Source: Rossellomorea marisflavi (lineage in GTDB: Bacteria > Bacillota > Bacilli > Bacillales > Bacillaceae_B). From it: 64,000 nucleotides of DNA. Each line of letters starts with the position of its first letter. Positions within the stretch are counted from its first letter, which is position 1. The stretch covers positions 972,001 to 1,036,000 of the forward strand of contig NZ_CP047095.1 of NCBI RefSeq assembly GCF_009806575.1. The letters are read 5' to 3'. The notes under the pieces were generated by a model, which was given only the letters and a program-made list of their open reading frames with translations, had not been told where the DNA came from and made no database searches. Shown here one piece after another: positions 31,121 through 40,800 of the stretch. A program made the translations under genes and the position numbers.

Positions 31121-32443
31121 ATGCAATTGACGATCCATACGGCAGATAAGGATGCGAGAGTCATCTCCCATCTGCTTGCGAAGAACCCGGCGAACCTCTA
31201 CGAGCGTAGTCAGAACGGGCATCTCGTTCGGATGTTTTTCAGCACGTTCAGTGAGGATGAGGTGGAAGTGACCTTCTTCGTGACGCCCGACCCGATCGAA
31301 CTGTCGAGGGACGGTTCGGAGAAATATGACATCACTTCCTACATCAATGACCGCGAATTTTCCGTAAGCAGCATCTTCTGTACGTTCCTGCGCACGTCCC
31401 TCGGCACGGCCCTCAACGGCAAACCGAAGGAAGCCTACACGGAGTGGGTGGATCATGCCTTTCCGTTCACATTCGAGTTCGGCCCCCTCGCATCCTCTCT
31501 GTCGGACGGGGCGATCACCGAGCTGTTCGATCCCCTTGGATTTGCCGTGGGGATCGACCGGAGCGAAGGGGAACCGGCCGCCAGGTTCATCACACTGAAA
31601 GGGAGAACGACCCTCCAACTAGGACTGAGGCAGCTGTTCGTCCTCATCCCGGTCCTTGATCAGTACAAGCACTACTATATCGATGAAAAGGAAATCGACA
31701 AGATTGAGAGATACGGGGAAGGGTGGCTCGATGATCACCCGAAACGTGCATTCATCCTGCAGCGGGCCCTCCGCTTCAAGGATGTATACCGCCATGTTCT
31801 TCCCGAGGAAGGGAAAGGAAAGTCGGAGCCGGCCAAACCGAGACTCAATGATACCCGGTATGAGTCGATCATCCACGTGGTCAAAGGACTACGAACGAAA
31901 TCGAGCGTGGTCGACATGGGCTCAGGGGAAGGAAAGCTGGCCGCACGCCTTGGGTTTGTTCCCGGAATAGAAGAGATCCTTGCTGTCGAACCGTCGGAGC
32001 AGGCCGCCCTGAAGGCATTGAAGCGTTTCGAGAAAGCGGAAAGTCAGCCGGGATTCCTGAAACCGACAAACGTGATGGGGTCGTTATTCTATTATGATGA
32101 GCGCCTCCGGAATAAGGATGTGATCATCCTGTGCGAAGTGATCGAGCATATCGATCAACACCGCCTGCCGAAGATCATGGAGACGATCCTTGGTGCCTAC
32201 AGACCGCGCACCCTCCTGATCACGACGCCAAACGCCGAGTACAACCGGGTGTACGACATGGGGGAAGGATACCGCCACCCCGATCACCGGTTCGAATGGA
32301 CACGTGAAGAGTTCCAGACCTGGTGCCGGAATATGGACGGGGATCAAGCGTATGATATCACCCATCAGGGAATCGGTGATGACCATGACACCCACGGGCA
32401 GCCGACGCAGTTTGCCATTTTCACACGAAAGGAGGAATCATGA
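31121..32443 (+). CDS. hen1: 3'-terminal RNA ribose 2'-O-methyltransferase Hen1
   Basis: A 440-residue bacterial Hen1. The N-terminal half (residues 1-240) is the Hen1-L domain found only next to Pnkp; the C-terminal half is a SAM methyltransferase with motif I VVDMGSGEGKLAARL near 263. The metal-dependent active site is visible as CEVIEHIDQHR near 336 (ExxEH) and the histidines of YRHPDHRFEW near 384. It adds a methyl group to the 3'-terminal ribose of a broken RNA during repair, so that the sealed site resists a second cut. ATGA overlap with pnkp. Confidence 0.95.
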   Translation: MQLTIHTADKDARVISHLLAKNPANLYERSQNGHLVRMFFSTFSEDEVEVTFFVTPDPIELSRDGSEKYDITSYINDREFSVSSIFCTFLRTSLGTALNGKPKEAYTEWVDHAFPFTFEFGPLASSLSDGAITELFDPLGFAVGIDRSEGEPAARFITLKGRTTLQLGLRQLFVLIPVLDQYKHYYIDEKEIDKIERYGEGWLDDHPKRAFILQRALRFKDVYRHVLPEEGKGKSEPAKPRLNDTRYESIIHVVKGLRTKSSVVDMGSGEGKLAARLGFVPGIEEILAVEPSEQAALKALKRFEKAESQPGFLKPTNVMGSLFYYDERLRNKDVIILCEVIEHIDQHRLPKIMETILGAYRPRTLLITTPNAEYNRVYDMGEGYRHPDHRFEWTREEFQTWCRNMDGDQAYDITHQGIGDDHDTHGQPTQFAIFTRKEES

Positions 32444-35034
32444 TGAAGATTGTAATCCCACATGCCGGCATTGTCCTTCTCATAGGGCCGTCCAATAGCG
32501 GCAAGACGACGCTCTTGCGCGAGCTGGTCGAGGAGGATATCCTGGCACCATCCGAAATCGTGAGCTCCGATGAGTTCAGGAAGCTCGTCGGAGACGTGGA
32601 ATTCATCGACTGGAAGGACAGGCCGAAGGAAGAAGCCGATGCGCTGTATGATACGTACCAGCAGATCTCCAAGGAAGCGTTCGGGATGATGGATGCCGTG
32701 ATCGGCGCACGCTGCCGCATGAACAAGCTGACCTTCGTCGATGCCACCCATCTGCATCCCGATGACCGGAAGCGCTACATCGCCATGGCGAAGGAGAACC
32801 ATGTTCCCGTCGTGGCCCTCATCCTTGATACCGATCAGGATCAACTCCTTGAGCGCGATCTCCACAGGGACAACCCCCGAGGGAAACGCCGCATCAAGCA
32901 ACAGTACCAGATTTTCAAAAGGGAAAAGCGCTTTGTGAAGAAAGAAGGCTACCGCGCTGTCTATACGGTCCGTCCTTCTGATTCCGTCGAGTGGATCCGG
33001 GGAGGCAATCCGCTGGAACTTGATGTAGGAAATGGAGTCGACATCATCGGGGACGTCCACGGATGCTTTGATGAACTGATCGAGCTCCTCGTGAAACTCG
33101 GCTATGAAGAAAATGAAGACGGATTCTACATCCATCCCTACGGGCGCACATTCCTTTCACTCGGCGACATCATGAGCCGTGGTCCCAAGTCTTTTGAGAC
33201 CATGACTTTTTTCCACAGGCACGTCGAACGGGGGCTTGCCCATATTATCGACAGCAATCACGGATGGAAGATCGCGCGCTACCTTGGCGGCCGGAACGTC
33301 ACCTTGAGCCACGGAGATGAGTGGATCGCGGAGATGCTTGAACGATACGAAGCGGAGCACGGGGAAGAGGCGGTCAATGAGCTGAAAGAAACATGGCGTA
33401 GCTTCCTATTAAGGGCCCCGTCCCATCTTGTGTTGAAGCAAAACGCAGTACCGGTCGCAGTCTGTGCCCATGCCGGCATCAAGGACGAATTCATCGGCAA
33501 GCAGTCCCATGCAGTCAGCGACTTCTGCCGATACGGGGATACAGATGGCTTCCATGAGGACGGGCGCCCGGTGAGAAAGGATTGGACCGTTCATCATCAC
33601 AACAGCCTCTTGATCCTGTGGGGCCATGATCCGAAGCCTAAGCCCCTCATGATGAACAACACCCTGAATATCGATCAAGGCGTGGTGTTCGGAGGAGAGC
33701 TCACGGCCTACCGGTATCCGGAGCGGACGCTGCTGTCGGTGAAGGGGAAAACGGACTATTCAGGCAGTGATTCGAATCCGCTGGAAGAGCTTGCGGAAAA
33801 GCGACTTCATCCGCCGAATATCGCCCGATTCCTGAACGGCTACAGCGTGGAGACGGAAACGTACGGGGAAGTGGTCATCCCGAAGGCGCAGATCATTCCG
33901 ACGATCGACGCTGTCTCCCATTTCACGGTCCCGGTCGAGGAACTCATCTACATCCCGCCGACCATGAGTCCGACTCCGAAAGCATCGACGGTCGACGGGT
34001 TCCTTGAACACCCGCAGGACGCCATCGATTACTACCGGAGTCTTGGCATCAACCGGATGGTGGCTGAGAAGAAGCATATGGGCAGCAGGGGGATCCTGCT
34101 CTTATTCAAGGACGCGGAAGCCGGGGAGCGTGTCATAGGAAGACGAACCTTAGGCGTTATGTACACGCGGACGGGTAGGCGTTTCTTCCAGGAAGAGGTG
34201 GAGGATCGTGTCCTTCATACCCTTCATGAAGATCTCGTGAAGGGTGGATATTTCTCGCGGTACGAGACCGACTATGTGCTCCTCGATGCCGAGATCATGC
34301 CGTGGAACCTGAAGGCGAAGGAACTGATCCATACCCAATACGCCCATGTGGCGGAGCAGGCACTCATGGACCGGAAGAAGCTGACGGGCAAGCTCGCGGA
34401 GGCCGTCGGGGAGCATGAAGGGATCAGCGCCTGGCTCACGGAGTATGAGGAAAAGCTTCATCATGCCGGTGTGTTCAAGGGTGTCTATGAAACCTACTGT
34501 TGGGACGTCGAGGATTTCGGCGACATCCAGATCGCCCCGTTCCACGTCCTTGCCCACAGCGGGGAAACGTTCTTCAATCAGCCTCATACGTGGCATATGG
34601 AGAAGAACCGGGAGTTTGCACGCTTCAGCGATTTATTTGTGGAGACTGAGTACAAGATCATCGATGGTGAGGCCTCGGAACAGGACGTGATCGAATGGTG
34701 GCTCGAGATGACAGAGGATGGGCATGAAGGCATCGTCATCAAGCCGGAAACCTTCCTGGCGCGGTCTAAAGGCAAGCTCGTCCAGCCTGCCATCAAGGTG
34801 AGGGGTCAGAAGTATCTCCACATCATCTACGGCATGGATTACACGCAGCCCGGGAACCTGGACCGCCTAAGAAAACGGAATGTGTCCAAGAAACAAAAGC
34901 TTGCCCTCCGGCAATTTGCCCTCGGCCTTGAAGGCATCAGGCGCTTTGTTGACGGGGAGAGCCTCGAACGCATACACGAGTGCGCCCTCGGAACGCTCGC
35001 AAGCAATGCCGACCCGGTCGATCCGAGGTTGTGA
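32440..35034 (+). CDS. pnkp: polynucleotide kinase-phosphatase-ligase Pnkp (RNA repair)
   Basis: An 864-residue three-domain protein of the usual Pnkp length. The kinase has the P-loop GPSNSGKTT at residues 16-24. The binuclear phosphatase has DIIGDVHGC near 201 and SLGDIMSRGPKS near 240. The ligase-like adenylyltransferase has the nucleophile lysine in AEKKHMGSRGILLLF near 543. It heals both ends of cleaved tRNA and, with Hen1, seals them. AAGGAGG precedes two adjacent ATG codons overlapping the hen1 stop. This pair counters ribotoxin damage in other bacteria. Confidence 0.95.
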   Translation: MMKIVIPHAGIVLLIGPSNSGKTTLLRELVEEDILAPSEIVSSDEFRKLVGDVEFIDWKDRPKEEADALYDTYQQISKEAFGMMDAVIGARCRMNKLTFVDATHLHPDDRKRYIAMAKENHVPVVALILDTDQDQLLERDLHRDNPRGKRRIKQQYQIFKREKRFVKKEGYRAVYTVRPSDSVEWIRGGNPLELDVGNGVDIIGDVHGCFDELIELLVKLGYEENEDGFYIHPYGRTFLSLGDIMSRGPKSFETMTFFHRHVERGLAHIIDSNHGWKIARYLGGRNVTLSHGDEWIAEMLERYEAEHGEEAVNELKETWRSFLLRAPSHLVLKQNAVPVAVCAHAGIKDEFIGKQSHAVSDFCRYGDTDGFHEDGRPVRKDWTVHHHNSLLILWGHDPKPKPLMMNNTLNIDQGVVFGGELTAYRYPERTLLSVKGKTDYSGSDSNPLEELAEKRLHPPNIARFLNGYSVETETYGEVVIPKAQIIPTIDAVSHFTVPVEELIYIPPTMSPTPKASTVDGFLEHPQDAIDYYRSLGINRMVAEKKHMGSRGILLLFKDAEAGERVIGRRTLGVMYTRTGRRFFQEEVEDRVLHTLHEDLVKGGYFSRYETDYVLLDAEIMPWNLKAKELIHTQYAHVAEQALMDRKKLTGKLAEAVGEHEGISAWLTEYEEKLHHAGVFKGVYETYCWDVEDFGDIQIAPFHVLAHSGETFFNQPHTWHMEKNREFARFSDLFVETEYKIIDGEASEQDVIEWWLEMTEDGHEGIVIKPETFLARSKGKLVQPAIKVRGQKYLHIIYGMDYTQPGNLDRLRKRNVSKKQKLALRQFALGLEGIRRFVDGESLERIHECALGTLASNADPVDPRL

Positions 35035-35226
35035 GTGAATCAAGAGATGACTTATCCTGTGGTCAAAATAAACTATATAAAGTGAGTGTATAGGCCACTG
35101 AGTGGTGTTTCAATGAATACCACTAAAGCAGAATGATCGCATGTATCTCATAATGTATTTGAAGGTATAAGAGTCTTACCGTTGAATCTAATAGATATGA
35201 AACTTAATTGGTAGGAGGAAAAGAAG

Positions 35227-35802
35227 ATGGCAGAGGTTTTGATGTTCCATCATGTTTTGGGCCGAACAAAGGGAATTGAAGCAATAGCGGATCGATTGAG
35301 AGATGCAGGACATTTTGTTCATGTGCCAGATTTATTTGATGGCCGCATTTTTTCTACGCTGGAAGAGGGCTTGGAATTCGTGAAGGGGATTGGATTTGGA
35401 GAAGTGTCGGCGCGTGGCGTTCAGGCGGCTAACGAACTTTCAAATGATATTGTGTATGCAGGTTTTTCATTAGGTGTCCCGGCTGCACAGAAGCTCGCTC
35501 AAACACGTGAAGGCGCAAGAGGTGCACTATTCTTTCATGCCTGCCTTCCGCCCTCGGCATTCGATTCCGAGTGGCCAAAAGACGTACCGGTTCAAATTCA
35601 CGCAATGACTGAAGATCCTTTTTTTGTTGAAGACGGTGACATTGATGCGGCCCGTGAGATTGTTAAATCAACCAATCTCGCTGAACTCTTTTTATATGAA
35701 GGAAGAGAACATCTCTTCACAGAGAGTTGTTTACCGTCTTACGATGATGACGCGACGAAGCTGCTCATCAAGCGAGTGATCAATTTTCTAGGTGAATCTT
35801 AA
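35227..35802 (+). CDS. dienelactone hydrolase family protein
   Basis: A 191-residue alpha/beta hydrolase. The nucleophile elbow YAGFSLG has the catalytic serine near residue 81, an aspartate lies in MTEDPFF near 137, and the histidine in GREHLFTES near 161. Relatives hydrolyse dienelactones or other cyclic esters, but the family is broad. GGAGG lies 9 bases before the ATG. The gene is clearly richer in AT than the Hen1-Pnkp genes beside it, which may reflect later acquisition. Single gene. Confidence 0.82.
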   Translation: MAEVLMFHHVLGRTKGIEAIADRLRDAGHFVHVPDLFDGRIFSTLEEGLEFVKGIGFGEVSARGVQAANELSNDIVYAGFSLGVPAAQKLAQTREGARGALFFHACLPPSAFDSEWPKDVPVQIHAMTEDPFFVEDGDIDAAREIVKSTNLAELFLYEGREHLFTESCLPSYDDDATKLLIKRVINFLGES

Positions 35803-36132
35803 CTAAATACAAAGTATTGAGATCGGGTCATTATACGGCTACAAGATTCAAGCTCACTATCTTATAAGGTCAAAACAGCGATTTTCAAAAGATTAATGGA
35901 GTATAGGAGCAAAAAAGGTAGGATAACATCTATCAGTTTGATTCAGTAATGGTAGAACATAGTATCTTCTGCATTCAATCTTTGTCCTTTTATTCTTCCG
36001 GGTTACCTGCTCAATGAATGTGGAAAAGTTGAAAATCATGTTCTGGTCTGCAACTTTTCTGTGTCTTCCCGCTTGTCAAGAACAACTGATGAACATACTA
36101 TAAAGGGATGTACGAGTAGAGGAGAGATTATT
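35803..36132. other. AT-rich gap, no gene seen
   Basis: No supported coding frame, terminator or known RNA was found in these 330 bases. It presumably includes the promoter of the DUF1304-like gene near its right end. Confidence 0.4.
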
Positions 36133-36504
36133 GTGGAAATCATAGCAATTATATTAGTAGGGATCGTGGCGATCGAGCATCTGTTCATCATGATCCTCGA
36201 AATGTTCTTTATCCGATCAAAGATGGCCAAACGGGCTTTCAATCTGCCGGAGCATCTCCAGGGGGATCCCAATGTGGCCACGATGTTCGCCAATCAGGGC
36301 CTTTACAATGGATTTCTTGCTGCAGGGCTTCTCTGGGGCTTGATCCTCGGAAGCACATCGACAGGCTATATGATCCAGCTATTCTTTGTGATTTGCGTGG
36401 TGATCGCTGCGTTGTTTGGCGGGTTCACTTCCAATAAGGGAATCATCGTGAAACAGGGGGTGCCAGCGATACTGGCGCTGATTGCCCTGATCATCGTGAT
36501 GTAA
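36133..36504 (+). CDS. DUF1304-like integral membrane protein
   Basis: A 123-residue protein from GTG 36133, 6 bases after GAGGAGAG. Four helices: EIIAIILVGIVAIEHLFIMI, a short NQGLYNGFLAAGLLWGLIL, MIQLFFVICVVIAALFGGF and VPAILALIALIIVM. The N-terminal IEHLFIMILEMF and NQGLYNGFLA pieces are the signature of the DUF1304 family, whose function is unknown. Followed by a strong terminator. Confidence 0.82.
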   Translation: MEIIAIILVGIVAIEHLFIMILEMFFIRSKMAKRAFNLPEHLQGDPNVATMFANQGLYNGFLAAGLLWGLILGSTSTGYMIQLFFVICVVIAALFGGFTSNKGIIVKQGVPAILALIALIIVM

Positions 36505-36511
36505 AGAAGAA

Positions 36512-36545
36512 AATGCCATTCCGGGAATGGCGTTTTTTTTTTTTT
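36512..36545 (+). terminator. Rho-independent terminator
   Basis: ATGCCATTCC and GGAATGGCGT form a compact stem followed by a long T run. Confidence 0.9.
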
Positions 36546-36744
36546 GCAACTGGATGGCTCTGTATACTGCATAAAAAAATCATGATTCATACGTTCCGTA
36601 ATGAGACCGATTCTGTCATATGTACGATCTTCACCTGAAGAAAGGGGAGAAATAAAAATAGTAGGAGGTTTGAGGATTCAGAGTTGAGGGTATTGGTAGA
36701 TTGTGTTCATGAAAAGAGCAGGGAGATGGCCTCTCCCTGCCGAA

Positions 36745-37056
36745 TTAAGAGCAGCAATTGCATTCCTTATCCTGGATGAGGATCGATGGAATGCCTTCGC
36801 TGTTTGGATTAAGGTAGTGTTGTTTGATGATCACCGCTTCGCTAAACTGCTCAATGATCCCGACCAGTTCGGATAGGTCATCAAGTTCCACATACCATTT
36901 ACCTTTGATTTCATAAGCACAATCCAAAGGTTTCTCTCGGTTTCTGCAACCAGTACGTTCGATGTGGAATATCACGTATGGAACACACCCTGTAGTTTGA
37001 CTTGGAAACATTCGTTCCCATTCTACTTCAGTGTATCCCATACAAGCAATATTCAT
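36745..37056 (-). CDS. hypothetical protein with cysteine-rich C terminus
   Basis: A 103-residue soluble protein with seven cysteines, including a terminal CNCCS. The middle (WYVELDDLSELVGIIEQFSE) is acidic and helical. The ribosome site before the ATG is weak, and a second ATG five codons later is possible. It lies downstream of the HTH gene on the same strand. Not recognised; the cysteine tail could bind metal or form disulfides. Confidence 0.5.
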   Translation of the reverse strand: MNIACMGYTEVEWERMFPSQTTGCVPYVIFHIERTGCRNREKPLDCAYEIKGKWYVELDDLSELVGIIEQFSEAVIIKQHYLNPNSEGIPSILIQDKECNCCS

Positions 37057-37135
37057 AAATTCCCAATTAAATTACGTTTAAAAGTAGTAAAAATAAGACT
37101 TATTAAGTGTAAAATTTCCAATTGGAAAATGGGAA

Positions 37136-37351
37136 TTACTCTTCTTTGGATGGGAGTATATCCACCCAATAGATATTCAGGGCTTTGACAAGAATATCAA
37201 CTTTGTTAATAGATGCATTTGTTTTACCTCTTTCCAGGGACGAAATAAAGTTGATGGATAGTCCGGTTGCCTTGCTCAGTTCTTGAATGGTGATATCTTG
37301 GGTCCTTCGGTGGTATCTGAGCCTTCGTCCAATATATTGTGTTATCTCCAA
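37136..37351 (-). CDS. XRE family HTH regulator, SinR-like size
   Basis: About 71 residues from TTG 37351 (MEITQYIGRRLRYHRRTQDI), followed by TIQELSKATGLSINFISSLE and RGKTNASINKVDILVKALNI: a complete five-helix XRE domain with no further part. A longer version from a TTG at 37390 adds a hydrophobic stretch and is less likely. It probably binds DNA as a dimer. It is the regulator nearest to the giant repeat-protein genes but is transcribed away from them. Confidence 0.75.
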   Translation of the reverse strand: MEITQYIGRRLRYHRRTQDITIQELSKATGLSINFISSLERGKTNASINKVDILVKALNIYWVDILPSKEE

Positions 37352-37390
37352 GAAGAACACCCACTTCCAAAAAATAAGAACTAGGTGCAA

Positions 37391-37766
37391 CAGCCCTAAT
37401 CCTCTTTAGTAGATTCTTGTCCGGGGTAATTGCCGTAGTAGGTATCGGGTAATTGATATCGAAGTAATCAAATCTGTGCAATTGTAGTTTTACCCTGCCA
37501 TTTTAAACATAAACCTTTTTAAGGGATTCAATCTTAAAATTTTTTAATCTATTTTTAATATGGACGTAAAGGTCATCATCCTTTTGAGGGGTGATGACCT
37601 TTTTTGTGTGTAGTCCTTAATGTGGTTAAGCGTGTGAATCATTTCATGTTTTCAGTTGTCTGTACGTGCATCTCAATCGAGGATTGGGTGTTCACTTTGC
37701 AGAGAACCATCTTCAATGGCTTGTCAGCAGGGGATTTCTTTTTCCAGTTCTGGACATACGCACTAT
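37391..37766. other. intergenic region with a terminator-like hairpin
   Basis: At 37568-37606 AAGGTCATCA pairs with TGATGACCTT and six T follow, a good plus-strand terminator with no obvious gene before it. A 61-codon frame from 37604 has no ribosome site and is not supported. The rest, before the giant gene promoter, is AT-rich without clear features. Confidence 0.5.
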
Positions 37767-37816
37767 ACCGATTTGTCCCACCCCAATAAGATATAGAGAT
37801 TCTATATAAGGAGGGG
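37767..37816 (+). promoter_or_regulatory. candidate SigK-type promoter and ribosome site of giant gene A
   Basis: AC at 37767-37768, a 16-base spacer and AATAAGATA at 37785-37793 fit the SigK pattern (AC, 16-17, CATAnnnTA) except for the first C of the -10. AAGGAGGGG ends at 37816, 7 bases before the TTG at 37824. The word ACCGATTTGTCCCA is shared with the same place before giant gene B. Confidence 0.45.
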
Positions 37817-37823
37817 TTTGGGT

Positions 37824-40800
37824 TTGGCGTTTCCGAGTAATGATCAATTTACACCGATTGAAGTTGGTGGTGTCCCGCTATTCGATGTAGTGGGGGATGA
37901 AAATCCGCCTTCAACGGATATCGTCGGGAATTCAACGTTTCCCGCAGGTTTTTTTGCCTATGATGGAACGAATGTTTATTTTAGGATTCGATTGGACGGT
38001 GACCCGCGTAATACGCAGCTGACGGGTTTTCGGAATTTTTCATGGGGTGTGCTCATTAACACGACTGGAGTAGCAGGTACGTATAACTGGCTTTTTAACG
38101 TGGATGGGTTGAATAATCGCGTAAGTTTGATTCAAAATACGATTGTACAAGTGAACTCATGGACGGATCAAGCTGAAGGGACAAATGGAAGTGGGGCACC
38201 GAATGTGTCTAGACCGATTACAAATTTCGATTTTGCCAGGGTTTCCCCAGCGGATTCTTCAATTGGCGGGACACAGGACTTTTTCCTGGATTGGTATCTT
38301 CCTGCCAACGTTTTTTTCTCTACTCTCGGCATCACGGAGACCTCACTGATCCGCATTGTTTCTTTTACATCGGCCAATGCGAATAATTACAATAAAGACT
38401 CCCTTCGTACCAGTGAAGGCTTTAGCTTTACCAATGCATTCAGTGATCCCGTCACTCCAGAGGATGCAGATGTGAGGGCAAGACTTCGGACGACCAAGCA
38501 ACTGACGAGTGGGCCGACATTGCTCTTGTTGGGCCAGCAAGCGACGTGGACGGGAATAATCAGGGTTCAGAACAATGGGGAGTCACAGGCGACGACGATT
38601 TTTCTCCAGGATATCCTTGGACCCGATAACATCAGTTCCTTTGTCGTAAATAGTGTTTCACAGGGGTTGGTCAGCTATAATCCTGCAACGAAACAATTGA
38701 CCTGGAGTGTCGGCAACTTAGGAGAAGAAGCGCAGGCGACGCTGACTTTCACCTTGGTCGGTAGCTATACGACAAGCGGGACACGGTTATTGGACCGTGT
38801 GGTGGCGACAGGGGTTGATAGCTATTCGGGAGGGACGGTAACATCTAATACGACGATCGTAAACGTGAATGTGTTGGCTGCAGCAACGATTAACGGGACG
38901 ATAACCGATCAATCCACTGGGCTTGTGCTTCCGAATGCGACCGTGACCCTTCTTCAAGGAGTAACGGTGATTGCCACTACGACTAGCAATGCAGCAGGCT
39001 TTTATTCGTTCACCAATCTTGCCGCGGGAAATTACACGGTGCAAGCATCCAGAACGAATTATACGACCGCTTCGGTGAATACGTCCGTATCGAGCGGCAG
39101 TTCACAAACGGTTAATATTGCCCTCCAGCCCCTCAACAGTACCATTACGGGAAATGTGTCGAGCGGTGGCCCAATCGCCAACGCTACAATCGTGTTGACC
39201 AATCCAGCAGGAACGATTGTTGCCACGACGACAACGAATGGAGCCGGAAATTACACGTTTAAGGGCATCATTCCAGGCTCCTATAATTTATCGGTTACAG
39301 CAGCAGGTTTCCAGTCCCAGACGGCTGGTGTGACGACGGTTGCGAACCAGACGTCCATCGTGAACTTTGTGCTTTTGGCCAACCCGGGTGCCATTTCGGG
39401 AACGGTACGGGATAGCTTGACGAACGCGCCGATTCAAGGATCAACCGTGGAACTGCTCACGCAGACCGGTATTCTTCTTTCTTCAACTGTTACAGATGCA
39501 GCAGGGCTGTATACGTTCGGCAACTTGGCGCCGGGGAGCTATCAGGTAAGGGCCGTGGCTCTCGGATATTCGACCTCGACGGTTTCTGTCCAGGTCGTTT
39601 CAGGTGCCACCACGACGGTGAACCTCTTCCTTCAACAAAATCCGGGTGCCGTTGCCGGTCAGGTGAGGGATGCAGCGACACAGCTTCCAATTCAGGGAGC
39701 GACGGTTCAAGCTGTTGATAGCCAAGGATTCGTCATTGATGCCTTTACTACTGATGCCAATGGGCAATATGCGTTCAACAACCTCCTACCAGGTCCGTAC
39801 ACGTTCGTATTCACGGCGAGCGGCTATGGAAGTCAGACAAAGGGTGCGACGGTCACCTCCAATACGACGACGATCCTTGATGCCGAATTGACACGGATTG
39901 CAGGAACTCTTACTGGTACCGTCACCGATCCAGGAAGTGCTCCCATTCCAAACGCGACTGTGACAGTATTCTTTAATAACGTACAAATTGCGAGTGTCCT
40001 TACGGATGCATCGGGGAATTACACGATTCCAGGATTGGCGCCTGGTTCCTATACCGTGGTGATTGGAGCCACCAATTTCTCGACCGTCACACTCGGGACT
40101 TCCATCACTGGAGGGCAGACGACCATCTTGAATGCCACTTTGTCCCCGAATCCAGGAACGCTCACAGGGCTTGTTCAGGATACTGGGGCTAATCCACTAG
40201 CGGGCGTGAACATCACCGTCACGACGAGCTCCGGAACGGGTGTCATCGTGGCGACGACCGTGACAGGGACGGACGGAACCTATACGATCACAGGACTCGC
40301 TCCAGGGAATTATATCGTGGTGGCGAGTAATCTGAATTTTCAACAGGGATCTGAGGGGGCGACCATTACTTCAGGCGCCACAACGGTTGTCAACTTTATC
40401 CTCACAGCCAATCCGGGATCATTGGCTGGGACCATTACCAATGCACAGACGGGTGCACCGTTTGCCGGTGCCAATGTTCAGGTGAGGATCCTCGATGCGG
40501 GTGGGACCGTTATCGCCACTGTTTCTTCTGACATCAACGGCCAGTACTCGGTTGGTAATCTTGCACCAGGAATCTATACCGTGGTGGCTGCTGCACCTGA
40601 TTTTCAGACGAACAGCGCAACGGTTCAGGTAGTATCGAACCAAACAGCGATTGGAGATGTGGCCCTTGTACCGAATCCTGGAAGTATATTCGGTACGGTC
40701 ACCAGCAGCATCGGGTCGACCCCCATCGGTGGAGCGACCGTTTCCATCATCAACAGCGGCGGGATATTGGTTACGTCCGTCATAACGGATCCTGCAGGGA

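Noticed and set aside
37604-37789. 61-codon frame before giant gene A
   Set aside because: It has no ribosome site, begins in the T run of a terminator and overlaps the promoter region.
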